A stretch of 10,915 nucleotides of DNA, taken from contig JAKBCG010000054.1 in NCBI GenBank assembly GCA_021808035.1, positions 1 to 10,915 on the forward strand, given 5' to 3'. How positions within the stretch are numbered: the stretch's first letter is position 1; every line of letters starts with the position of its first letter. The notes beneath the pieces were generated by a model that had not been told where the DNA came from, made no database searches, and saw only the letters and a list, made by a program, of their open reading frames with translations. Positions 1 to 9,311 of this stretch are shown here, in pieces. The DNA is from Pseudomonadota bacterium (GTDB lineage: Bacteria > Pseudomonadota > Gammaproteobacteria > Steroidobacterales > Steroidobacteraceae). The position numbers were made by a program, and so were the translations under genes.

Positions 1-205
1 TTATGCGAACGGCTTCGCGGTCGGCTGGCGCGCCGGGGCGGGCGCCACGCCGGCCGCCGGCGCCCCGAGATCGTCCGCGACGCCACCGGGCGCCGCCAGT
101 CCGACCACCGGCGCGGGCGCGCTCGGGCCGGTCCGCGCGCTCGGGCCGATCCGCGGCGCGCCGCCGTCGGCACCGCTCCCCACCTCCATCCGCAAGACAG
201 CTTGA
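1..205 (+). CDS. ftsQ: Cell division protein FtsQ, C-terminal end (partial)
   Basis: This is the last 67 codons of a gene that begins before the window, read from base 2 to the TGA at 203-205. The first visible residues, YANGFAVGWR, match the conserved end of the FtsQ beta domain (consensus close to DLRYxNGFAVxW). FtsQ is a bitopic inner-membrane divisome protein that links FtsB/FtsL to the late division proteins, and its position directly before ftsA is the standard dcw order. After the conserved end comes a tail of about 55 residues, rich in Ala, Pro and Gly with several Arg. It has no recognisable fold and is probably disordered and periplasmic. The stop codon abuts the AAGGG ribosome site of ftsA, so the two genes are likely co-transcribed. 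The call rests on a short motif plus gene order. Confidence 0.82.
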   Translation, partial: YANGFAVGWRAGAGATPAAGAPRSSATPPGAASPTTGAGALGPVRALGPIRGAPPSAPLPTSIRKTA

Positions 206-220
206 AGGGTCGCAACATTC

Positions 221-1459
221 ATGGCCAAGCGTTCAGATCGTCAACTTCTCGTCGGACTCGACATCGGCACGAGCAAGGTCGTCGCGATCGTCGGCGAACT
301 CCAAGCGGACGGCACGATCGAGGTGATCGGCATCGGCAGCCACCCTTCGCGCGGACTGAAGAAGGGCGTCGTCGTGAACATCGAGTCCACGGTGCAGTCG
401 ATCCAGCGCGCGGTGGAGGAGGCGGAGCTGATGGCCGGGTGCGAGATCCACTCGGTCTACGCGGGCATCGCCGGCAGCCACGTGCGCAGCCTCAATTCCC
501 ACGGGATCGTCGCGATCAAGGACAAGGAGGTCGTCCAGGGCGACGTCGACCGGGTGATCGATGCGGCCAAGGCCGTCGCGATCCCGGCCGACCAGAAGAT
601 CCTGCACGTGCTCCCGCAGGAATACATCATCGATTCGCAGGAGGGCATCCGCGACCCGATCGGCATGTCCGGCGTGCGCCTCGAGGCGAAGGTCCACATC
701 GTGACCGGCGCCGACAGCGCCGCGCAGAACATCGTGAAGTGCGTGCAGCGCTGCGGGCTCGCGGTCGACGACATCGTGCTCGAGCAGCTCGCGTCGAGCT
801 ACGCGGTGCTGACCGAGGACGAGAAGGACCTCGGGGTCTGCCTGGTCGACATCGGCGGCGGCACGACCGACATCGCGGTGTTCGGCGGCGGCGCGATCCG
901 CCACACCGCGGTGATCCCGATCGCCGGCGACCAGGTCACGAACGACATCGCGGTGTCGATGCGCACGCCGACGCAGTACGCCGAGGACATCAAGCTGAAG
1001 TACGCGTGCGCGCTGTCGCAGCTCGCGAACCCCGACGAGACGATCGAGGTGCCGAGCGTCGGCGACCGGCCGCCGCGGCGGCTCGCGCGGCAGACGCTCG
1101 CCGAGATCGTCGAGCCCCGCTACGAGGAGCTGTTCGTGCTGATCCGGGACGAGCTGCGCCGCTGCGGGCTCGAGGAGACGGTCGCGACCGGGGTCGTGCT
1201 CACCGGCGGCACCGCGAAGATGGAGGGCGCGATCGAGCTCGCCGAGGAGGTGTTCCACATGCCGGTGCGGCTCGGCGTGCCGCAGTACGTGACCGGCCTC
1301 ACCGACGTCGTCGGCAATCCGATCCACGCGACCGGCGTCGGCCTGTTGCTGTACGCGAAGAGCATGGCGGATCCGCGGCGGGCCGAGGGCCCGCTGCTCG
1401 GGGGTGGCGTGAAGAATCTGATGGAACGGATGAAGAACTGGTTTCAGGGGAATTTTTGA
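221..1459 (+). CDS. ftsA: Cell division protein FtsA
   Basis: FtsA is an actin-family ATPase that tethers FtsZ polymers to the inner membrane and recruits later divisome proteins. The 412 residues are close to the 420 of E. coli. Visible motifs are the phosphate-1 loop GLDIGTSK (12-19), the FtsA-specific 1C subdomain (roughly 84-162), the phosphate-2 loop DIGGGTTD (210-217) and the adenosine loop LTGGTAKMEG (327-336). The C terminus, GVKNLMERMKNWFQ (396-409), is the amphipathic membrane-targeting helix. The ATG at 221 is preceded by AAGGG at 205-209, which overlaps the ftsQ stop. This start gives the usual N terminus just ahead of the first nucleotide motif. The gene lies between ftsQ and ftsZ, with 49 bases to ftsZ. 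Nothing unusual was seen. Confidence 0.98.
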   Translation: MAKRSDRQLLVGLDIGTSKVVAIVGELQADGTIEVIGIGSHPSRGLKKGVVVNIESTVQSIQRAVEEAELMAGCEIHSVYAGIAGSHVRSLNSHGIVAIKDKEVVQGDVDRVIDAAKAVAIPADQKILHVLPQEYIIDSQEGIRDPIGMSGVRLEAKVHIVTGADSAAQNIVKCVQRCGLAVDDIVLEQLASSYAVLTEDEKDLGVCLVDIGGGTTDIAVFGGGAIRHTAVIPIAGDQVTNDIAVSMRTPTQYAEDIKLKYACALSQLANPDETIEVPSVGDRPPRRLARQTLAEIVEPRYEELFVLIRDELRRCGLEETVATGVVLTGGTAKMEGAIELAEEVFHMPVRLGVPQYVTGLTDVVGNPIHATGVGLLLYAKSMADPRRAEGPLLGGGVKNLMERMKNWFQGNF

Positions 1460-1495
1460 TCCGACGGGAATTGCAAGATCCAACCAAGAATGTAG

Positions 1496-1501
1496 AAGGA
1501 G
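1496..1501 (+). promoter_or_regulatory. Ribosome binding site of ftsZ
   Basis: AAGGAG lies 7 bases before the ftsZ ATG. It is the strongest Shine-Dalgarno match in the window and fits the high FtsZ level that cells need relative to FtsA. Confidence 0.85.
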
Positions 1502-1508
1502 AACCGGA

Positions 1509-2693
1509 ATGTTCGAACTGATGGATACTTTCAGCCAGAGTGCCGTGATCAAGGTGCTCGGCGTCGGCGGCGGCGGCGGCAACGCCGTGTCCCACATGGT
1601 CCAGGCGGGACTCGAGGGCGTCGACTTCATCTGCATCAACACCGACGCGCAGGCGCTCAAGCACTCGAAGGTGCGTACCGCGCTGCAGATCGGCTGCAAC
1701 ATCACCAAGGGCCTCGGCGCCGGCGCCGATCCGGAGGTCGGCCGGCAGGCGGCGATGGAGGACCGGGACCGGATCATCGAGCTGATCGACGGCTGCGACA
1801 TGCTGTTCATCACCGCGGGGATGGGCGGCGGGACCGGCACCGGCGCCGCGCCGGTCGTCGCGCAGGTCGCGAAGGAGCTCGGGATCCTCACCGTCGCGGT
1901 GGTCACCAAGCCGTTCGAGATGGAGGGCAACAAGCGCTCGCGCATCGCCGACAACGGGATGCTCGAACTCGGCAAGTACGTCGATTCGCTGATCACGATC
2001 CCGAACCAGAAGCTCCTGTCGGTGCTCGGCAGCGAAACGACCTTGCTCGACGCGTTCAAGGCGGCGAACACCGTGCTGCAGGGCGCGGTGCAGGGCATCG
2101 CCGAGCTGATCACCCGGCCGGGTCTGATCAACGTCGACTTCGCGGACGTGCGCACCGTGATGTCCGAGACCGGGATGGCGATGATGGGCTCGGGCAGCGC
2201 CTCCGGGGAGGACCGGGCGCGCGAGGCGGCGGAGTCGGCGATCTCGAGCCCCTTGCTCGAGGACATCAACCTCGCCGGTGCTCAGGGGATCCTGGTGAAC
2301 GTGACCGCGGGCATGGACCTCTCGATCGGCGAGTTCCAGGAGGTCGGCAACGTGATCAAACAGTTCGCGTCGGACGAGGCGACCGTGGTCGTCGGCACCG
2401 TGATCGACCCGGAGATGACCAACGAGATCCGCGTGACGGTCGTCGCGACCGGCCTCGGCCGGCCGACCGTGAAGCCGGTGCGCGAGGCACCGCCGGCCGC
2501 CGCGGTACCGCCGCCGCCGACGATCCGCATGGTCCGGCCGGCGGCCGCGACCCGCCCCGGGCCGGTGGACTACGCGAAGCTCGACGTCCCGACCGCGGCG
2601 CGCAAGCAGGCGGTCGGCGACGACACCCACGGGCCGGCCATGACCGAGGACTTCCTGGACATCCCGGCGTTCCTGCGTCGGCAGGCGGACTGA
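1509..2693 (+). CDS. ftsZ: Cell division protein FtsZ
   Basis: FtsZ is the tubulin-like GTPase that polymerises into the Z-ring and organises septal wall synthesis. The 394 residues compare with 383 in E. coli. The N-terminal GTP-binding domain has the glycine-rich GVGGGGGNAV stretch (18-27) and the tubulin signature GGGTGTG (106-112). The T7 synergy loop NVDFADV (208-214) completes the GTPase site of the neighbouring subunit. Residues of about 321-380 form a Pro/Ala-rich linker. The C-terminal conserved peptide DFLDIPAFLRRQAD (381-394) is nearly the same as in E. coli and binds FtsA, ZipA and ZapD; zapD is also in this window. The start is fixed by the AAGGAG site 7 bases upstream. It follows ftsA in the same direction. 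Confidence 0.99.
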   Translation: MFELMDTFSQSAVIKVLGVGGGGGNAVSHMVQAGLEGVDFICINTDAQALKHSKVRTALQIGCNITKGLGAGADPEVGRQAAMEDRDRIIELIDGCDMLFITAGMGGGTGTGAAPVVAQVAKELGILTVAVVTKPFEMEGNKRSRIADNGMLELGKYVDSLITIPNQKLLSVLGSETTLLDAFKAANTVLQGAVQGIAELITRPGLINVDFADVRTVMSETGMAMMGSGSASGEDRAREAAESAISSPLLEDINLAGAQGILVNVTAGMDLSIGEFQEVGNVIKQFASDEATVVVGTVIDPEMTNEIRVTVVATGLGRPTVKPVREAPPAAAVPPPPTIRMVRPAAATRPGPVDYAKLDVPTAARKQAVGDDTHGPAMTEDFLDIPAFLRRQAD

Positions 2694-2729
2694 GGCGCGA
2701 GGCATTCCGAGAACATTCCGACCCCATTT

Positions 2730-2775
2730 GGCGCCCGTCGAGCCGCCCCTCCCCGGGGCGGCGGCCGAGGGCGCC
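2730..2775 (+). terminator. Two-tier GC-rich hairpin between ftsZ and lpxC
   Basis: An outer 7-bp stem (GGCGCCC 2730-2736 with GGGCGCC 2769-2775) encloses an inner 8-bp stem (GCCGCCCC 2742-2749 with GGGGCGGC 2755-2762, loop TCCCC). The two are separated by an asymmetric 5/6-base internal loop. It lies 36 bases after the ftsZ stop. There is no T-run directly after it, only a short CTTTCCC patch, so a classical intrinsic terminator is not certain. It may instead cause pausing, protect the ftsZ mRNA 3' end, or partly separate lpxC expression from the dcw transcript. The pairing is seen directly; the role is inferred. Confidence 0.45.
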
Positions 2776-2809
2776 GATCTTTCCCGCCCGAGAGGCGCGC
2801 CGCGCGCTG

Positions 2810-2818
2810 TGGTACCTT
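2810..2818 (+). promoter_or_regulatory. Possible extended -10 promoter element for lpxC
   Basis: TGG followed by TACCTT reads as an extended -10 element (TGn plus a 3-of-6 match to TATAAT), about 31 bases before the lpxC ATG at 2850. No convincing -35 box is visible in the GC-rich DNA upstream. The shift from GC-rich to AT-richer sequence at 2813-2834 fits a promoter, but the call is weak. Confidence 0.3.
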
Positions 2819-2849
2819 TGGCGGATTATTTTTGCACCCCGCGATTGGC

Positions 2850-3761
2850 ATGCTCCATCAAAGAACGCTGAAGAATTCGATCCGTGCCTCCGGGATCGGG
2901 CTGCACACCGGCCAGAAGGTGCTAATGACGCTGCGGCCGGCGCCGCCCGACACCGGCATCGTGTTCCGCCGCACCGACCTGGCGGAACCGGTCGACATCA
3001 AGGCCCGGGCGGAGAACGTCGGCGACACGATGCTCGGCACGACCTTGCACCGGGGTGATGCCCGGGTCGCCACCGTGGAACACCTGTTGTCCGCGCTCGC
3101 GGGTCTCGGGATCGACAACGCGCTGGTCGAGGTGAGCGCCGCGGAGGTGCCGATCATGGACGGCAGCGCGGGCCCGTTCGTATTCCTGTTGCAGTCCGCG
3201 GGCATCGAGGAACAGAAGGCGCCGAAGCGCTTCGTGCGCATCCGCGAGAGCGTCAGCGTCGAGGACGGCGACAAGTGGGCCCGCTTCGATCCTTACGACG
3301 GGTTCAAGGTGAATTTCGAGATCGAGTTCGATCATCCGACGTTCAAGAAGCATTCCCAGGTCGCGACGATGGATTTCTCGACCACCTCGTTCCTGCGCGA
3401 GGTGAGCCGCGCGCGCACGTTCGGTTTCATGCGCGACCTGGAGAGCCTGCGGGCGCGCAATCTCGCGCTCGGCGGCAACATGGACAACGCGATCGTGCTC
3501 GACGACTACCGCGTGCTCAACGAGGACGGGTTGCGCTACGAGGACGAGTTCGTGAAGCACAAGATCCTCGACGCGATCGGCGATCTGTACCTGCTCGGCC
3601 ACAGCCTGATCGGCGAGTTCAGCGGCTACAAGTCCGGGCATGCGCTCAACAACCGCTTGCTGCGGGCACTGGTCAGCCGGACCAGCGCCTGGGAGGAGGT
3701 CACGTTCGACAGCCTCGCCGAGGCGCCGATCTCCTACGTGCCGGCGGCCGCGACGGGTTGA
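2850..3761 (+). CDS. lpxC: UDP-3-O-acyl-N-acetylglucosamine deacetylase LpxC
   Basis: LpxC is the cytosolic zinc hydrolase that deacetylates UDP-3-O-acyl-GlcNAc, the committed step of lipid A synthesis. The 303 residues match the usual length of about 305. Zinc ligands are visible as H78 (in TVEHLLSALAGLGIDN), H237 and D241 (in HKILDAIGD). The general base is E77, and the catalytic His is H264 (in KSGHALNN). The ARTFGFMRD and VLNEDGLRYEDEFV blocks are intact. I chose the ATG at 2850 because it gives MLHQRTLKN, which aligns with the family's MIKQRTLK start. A TTG at 2832 in the same frame would add six residues with no family match. No good ribosome site precedes the ATG. The gene is separated from ftsZ by a hairpin and a possible promoter, and it ends 52 bases from convergent dciA. 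Confidence 0.98.
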   Translation: MLHQRTLKNSIRASGIGLHTGQKVLMTLRPAPPDTGIVFRRTDLAEPVDIKARAENVGDTMLGTTLHRGDARVATVEHLLSALAGLGIDNALVEVSAAEVPIMDGSAGPFVFLLQSAGIEEQKAPKRFVRIRESVSVEDGDKWARFDPYDGFKVNFEIEFDHPTFKKHSQVATMDFSTTSFLREVSRARTFGFMRDLESLRARNLALGGNMDNAIVLDDYRVLNEDGLRYEDEFVKHKILDAIGDLYLLGHSLIGEFSGYKSGHALNNRLLRALVSRTSAWEEVTFDSLAEAPISYVPAAATG

Positions 3762-3781
3762 CCGCGGTGCCGGACGGTCGC

Positions 3782-3829
3782 GCGCGCGTCGGTGACCGAT
3801 CGGCGGCGCGCGTCTAAGGACCGATCGGC
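3782..3829. repeat. Tandem imperfect direct repeat at the lpxC/dciA junction
   Basis: Two copies of a 23-24-bp unit lie one base apart, at 3782-3804 and 3806-3829. Each starts with GCGCGCGTC and ends with GACCGATCGGC, with GGT or TAAG between. The CCGATCGG in each copy is a perfect 8-bp palindrome, so copies can pair with themselves or each other. The second copy contains the dciA stop codon (CTA on this strand, 3814-3816) and its last codons. It looks like a local duplication. It could act as a two-way terminator between the convergent genes, but no T-runs flank it. Confidence 0.7.
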
Positions 3830-4200
3830 CGCGCAACCCGCACGCGTACGGTCGTGACCTCGGCGCCGAGCGCCGCGCCGAGTTGCTCGCGCCCGGCGGC
3901 GGCCGCGTAGCGCGCCCGGCTTGCCCAGGCCGCGCTCGAGATTCCGAGCGACAGCCGTCCCTGTGCGAACCTCGCGGTCAGCACCTGCGCGGCGATCGGC
4001 GCCGGCAAGCTCGCCCGAACGCCCGCGAGCACCCGGTCGCGCGCATCGAGGCCCGTGGCCAGGTCATCAAGTCGCTTGTGACCTAAGCGCAATAACTCAC
4101 TGATCGTTTTGGGATATTGCGGCGCGGCGCTCCGGGCGGTGTCGCCGGCGGCGGCCTTCGATGTGCGGAAACCCTTGTTTTCAGTAACCTTTTTCTGCAT
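3814..4200 (-). CDS. dciA: DciA/DUF721 family replicative helicase loader
   Basis: The 128-residue protein fits the DUF721 (DciA) family, which promotes loading of the DnaB helicase in bacteria that lack DnaC or DnaI. Evidence is the N-terminal helical part with ISELLRLGHKRLDDL (33-47), then a compact KH-like part containing IAAQVLTARFAQGRLSLGISSAAWASRAR. The typical family pattern there is a hydrophobic strand, a 'G.L.l.v.S.aWa..lr' block and a closing beta strand (TTVRVRVARP). The first 30 residues are basic and Ala-rich. Position supports the call: a DUF721 gene between lpxC and secA is a common gammaproteobacterial arrangement. The ATG (complement of 4198-4200) has an AGGG about 9 bases upstream. 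The gene converges on lpxC and diverges from the M23 gene. Its stop lies inside a tandem repeat. Confidence 0.85.
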   Translation of the reverse strand: MQKKVTENKGFRTSKAAAGDTARSAAPQYPKTISELLRLGHKRLDDLATGLDARDRVLAGVRASLPAPIAAQVLTARFAQGRLSLGISSAAWASRARYAAAAGREQLGAALGAEVTTVRVRVARPIGP

Positions 4201-4255
4201 AGTGCCCAGCCCTGTTCGATCGCAAACCCGCTGCGAGGCGGGGGCGCGAAGCGTC

Positions 4256-4289
4256 CGGTCTCGAGCGACCGCAGCGGCGTTCGAGACCG
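4256..4289. promoter_or_regulatory. Long perfect-stem hairpin in the dciA/M23 divergent gap
   Basis: CGGTCTCGA (4256-4264) pairs with TCGAGACCG (4281-4289). The stem continues through GCG (4265-4267) with CGT (4278-4280, one G-T wobble), a bulged A4268, and CCG (4269-4271) with CGG (4275-4277), closing on a CAG loop. That gives 15 pairs with a single bulge. It sits 55 bases before the dciA start on one side and 55 before the M23 start on the other, so it is almost central in the 144-base gap. No T-run follows on either strand. It could be an operator for a dimeric regulator of both genes or a 5' leader structure. Confidence 0.55.
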
Positions 4290-4344
4290 CGGGGTGTGGC
4301 CAATGACCAAAAACGCATCGACGCCAGCTGCAGTGTAACTCCCG

Positions 4345-5268
4345 ATGAACGTGATACTCGTCGGCCGCCGGTCGGGCCGCGTCAAACAATTCGATTTGCA
4401 GCATCCGCTCAGCATCGCGGCGGCGTTGGCGATCGTCGGCTTGGTCGTCGGCGGCGCGTTCTCGCTCGGGATGCGCCTCGGCGCCCAGCGCGGCGCAACG
4501 ATGCCGCTGCGCGAGCTCGGCGGCTGGTCGGCCGAGATCGGGCGGCAACAGGCGCAGTTGCAGCGGCTGCGCAGCAACTTCCAGGACAAGATCGACGCAC
4601 TCGCGATGCGGGTCGGCCAGATGGATGCGAGCGTGATCCGTCTGGACGCGCTCGGCACCCGCCTCGTGCACATGGCGAACCTGGATGGCCGGGAATTCGA
4701 CTTCGGCCAGCCGCCTCCGCAGGGAGGGAGCGGCGACTCGCCGGGCGTGCCGGCGCAAGTGCCGAGCCTCGACGCCATGATCGATCGCGTGCAGGGGGAG
4801 CTCGCGAGCCGCGAGCAGCAGCTCGGTGTGCTCGAGAACCTGATACTGACCCGAGAGCTGACGAAGCAGGTCGTCCCCGAAGGCAGCCCGGTGCGAGACG
4901 GCTGGATTTCCTCGTATTACGGCGACCGGCCGGATCCGTTCACCGGCTTCACCGAGTTTCACAAGGGGCTCGACATCGCCGCACCGGCGGGCACCCGCGT
5001 CAAGGCGGTCGCCGCGGGCCTGGTGACCTGGGCGGGGCCGATGTCTGGCTACGGCAACATGGTGCAGATCGACCATGGCAACGGGCTCGCGACCCGTTAC
5101 TGTCACGACGAGAAACTGCTGGTGACGGTCGGGGAGCTGGTCCACAAGGGGCAGGTGATCGCGCTGGTGGGCTCGACCGGGCGCTCGACCGGTCCGCACC
5201 TGCATTTCGAGGTACTGAAGAACGGCACCGAGGTCAACCCGCTGCCCTACGTCGGCGGCGAGCGCTGA
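4345..5268 (+). CDS. Membrane-anchored M23 family metallopeptidase
   Basis: This is a probable periplasmic peptidoglycan endopeptidase, or an LytM-type amidase activator. The 307 residues start with a short basic N terminus and one hydrophobic segment (about 22-43) that acts as a signal anchor. A helical, Gln/Arg-rich, probably coiled-coil stretch follows (about 55-112). A Pro/Gly-rich linker (about 121-140), a second helix (141-172) and the M23 domain (about 183-305) complete it. The zinc and catalytic residues are present: H206 and D210 in FHKGLDIAAP, H254 in RYCHDEKL, and H285 and H287 in GPHLHFE, so it should be an active enzyme. The ATG at 4345 gives the family-like MNVILV start but has no ribosome site upstream. 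It precedes secA by 107 bases, the place occupied by secM in E. coli. Confidence 0.93.
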   Translation: MNVILVGRRSGRVKQFDLQHPLSIAAALAIVGLVVGGAFSLGMRLGAQRGATMPLRELGGWSAEIGRQQAQLQRLRSNFQDKIDALAMRVGQMDASVIRLDALGTRLVHMANLDGREFDFGQPPPQGGSGDSPGVPAQVPSLDAMIDRVQGELASREQQLGVLENLILTRELTKQVVPEGSPVRDGWISSYYGDRPDPFTGFTEFHKGLDIAAPAGTRVKAVAAGLVTWAGPMSGYGNMVQIDHGNGLATRYCHDEKLLVTVGELVHKGQVIALVGSTGRSTGPHLHFEVLKNGTEVNPLPYVGGER

Positions 5269-5277
5269 CCGTCCGAT

Positions 5278-5329
5278 CCGGCGGGCGGCGGTGTCGCGCC
5301 GGCGCGAAACCTTTTTCGCGTCCCGCCGG
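5278..5329 (+). promoter_or_regulatory. Nested hairpins between the M23 gene and secA
   Basis: CCGGCGGG (5278-5285) pairs perfectly with CCCGCCGG (5322-5329). Inside lies a second stem, CGCGAAA (5303-5309) with TTTCGCG (5314-5320), over a CCTT loop. The outer stem begins 10 bases after the M23 stop. The T-run at 5353-5359 is too far away for a simple intrinsic terminator. It may pause or partly terminate transcription ahead of secA, or act as a structured leader if the M23 transcript reads through. No secM-like arrest peptide reading frame was seen here. Pairing is seen; function is inferred. Confidence 0.45.
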
Positions 5330-5340
5330 TCTCAATCCCG

Positions 5341-5346
5341 TACAAT
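5341..5346 (+). promoter_or_regulatory. Possible -10 box of a secA promoter
   Basis: TACAAT is a 5-of-6 match to the -10 consensus, 29 bases before the secA GTG, in an AT-richer patch (5331-5360) of very GC-rich DNA. No -35 match is found at 16-18 bases spacing, where part of the nested hairpin lies. A start near 5353 would give a leader of about 20 bases that still contains the GAGGG ribosome site (5361-5365). Confidence 0.35.
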
Positions 5347-5375
5347 GACGATCTTTTTTCGAGGGATTTCAGCGC

Positions 5376-8417
<3,042 letters not shown>

Positions 8418-9095
8418 ACGAGGCAGCGCCAGCCGGCTACCTGCACGTCGTCGCGGGCGTGCTGCGGGATCGACGCGGCCGGGTGCTGCTCGCCGAACGT
8501 CCGGCGGGCAAACATCTCGCGGGCGGCTGGGAATTTCCGGGCGGGAAGCTTCAGCCGGGGGAGGACCGTCTCGCGGGATTGCGGCGCGAGCTCGACGAGG
8601 AGCTCGGGATCGACGGCGTCGCCGCCCATCCGCTGATCCGGATCGCGCATCGTTATCCCGACCGCGCCGTGCTGCTCGATGTGTGGGTAGTCACGCGCTA
8701 CCACGGTGAGCCCGAAGGCCGCGACGGCCAGGCGCTGCGCTGGTGCGCGGTCGACGCGCTCGCGACCGAGGGGCTGTTGCCGGCGGATCGCCCGGTCGTC
8801 ACCGCGCTGCGACTGCCACCGCGGATCGCGGTGGCGCGGACCGCGCGCTACCGGATCGATTGGTGGCCGGGCCCGCGCAGCGCGCGCCTGCGCGGTGCGG
8901 CCTGTCAGGATGCGCGCGCGGCCCGGCAGGCGGCGGCCGGCGGCGCGGATTTCATCGTGCTCGACGGTCCACTGGCGCCGCGCAGCCTGCGCGCGCTCTG
9001 CGATGCGGTCGCGATCCCGGTCTATGCGCGCGGCCTCGCGCTCGCGCGCGCGCGCATGCAGGGTGCCAGCGGGGTGAACGCGCTGCCTCGCGCCG

Positions 9096-9293
9096 TCAGC
9101 GGTCCGACGGTGCCGCGTCGTCCTCGGGGTGCGTGAGCTCGGGCGGTGACTCGTCGGGGATCGCGCGCGCGCCGCTCACCCACGCGCCGAGATCGACGAG
9201 CCGGCAGCGCTCGCTGCAGAACGGCCGGAACGGATTGGCCGCCGACCACTCGACCTGGCGATGGCAGGTCGGACACTCGACGCGCGGGATCAT
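9096..9293 (-). CDS. yacG: DNA gyrase inhibitor / zinc-binding protein YacG
   Basis: This small zinc protein of 65 residues, the same size as E. coli YacG, binds GyrB and inhibits gyrase in vitro. The zinc site is C7, C10, C26 and C30 in the pattern CPTC...FCSERC. The flanking NPFRPFCSERCRLVDLGAWV is nearly the family consensus, and the acidic tail (SPPELTHPEDDAAPSD) is also typical. The ATG is the complement of 9291-9293; no strong ribosome site precedes it, so translation may depend on zapD 18 bases upstream. yacG is last in the reverse-strand group pilD-coaE-zapD-yacG. Its last 41 bases overlap the end of mutT on the other strand. Confidence 0.95.
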   Translation of the reverse strand: MIPRVECPTCHRQVEWSAANPFRPFCSERCRLVDLGAWVSGARAIPDESPPELTHPEDDAAPSDR

Positions 9294-9311
9294 CCGAGGC
9301 GCCGCTCGCGG

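Noticed and set aside
233..2705. Long antisense open frames over ftsA and ftsZ
   Set aside because: Low-complexity composition typical of GC-rich shadow frames; the sense strand carries unmistakable FtsA and FtsZ.
2832..2849. TTG start of lpxC six codons upstream
   Set aside because: The added residues (MHPAIG) have no family counterpart, while the ATG at 2850 matches the usual LpxC N terminus.
4201..5205. Extension of the dciA frame far upstream on the reverse strand
   Set aside because: The added residues are shadow sequence over the M23 gene; the ATG at 4200 gives a normal-length DUF721 protein.
4296..5348. Alternative plus-strand frame of 350 codons over the M23 gene
   Set aside because: Arg-rich shadow frame with no motif; the overlapping frame from 4345 has the complete M23 metal and catalytic residues.
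5350..5359. T-run before secA as an intrinsic terminator of the M23 gene
   Set aside because: The nearest hairpin ends at 5329, more than 20 bases before the T-run, too far for the usual mechanism.
5269..5375. A secM-like arrest peptide upstream of secA
   Set aside because: The gap is only 107 bases, and no reading frame with a signal peptide or an arrest motif like FxxxxWIxxxxGIRAGP was seen there or at the end of the M23 protein.
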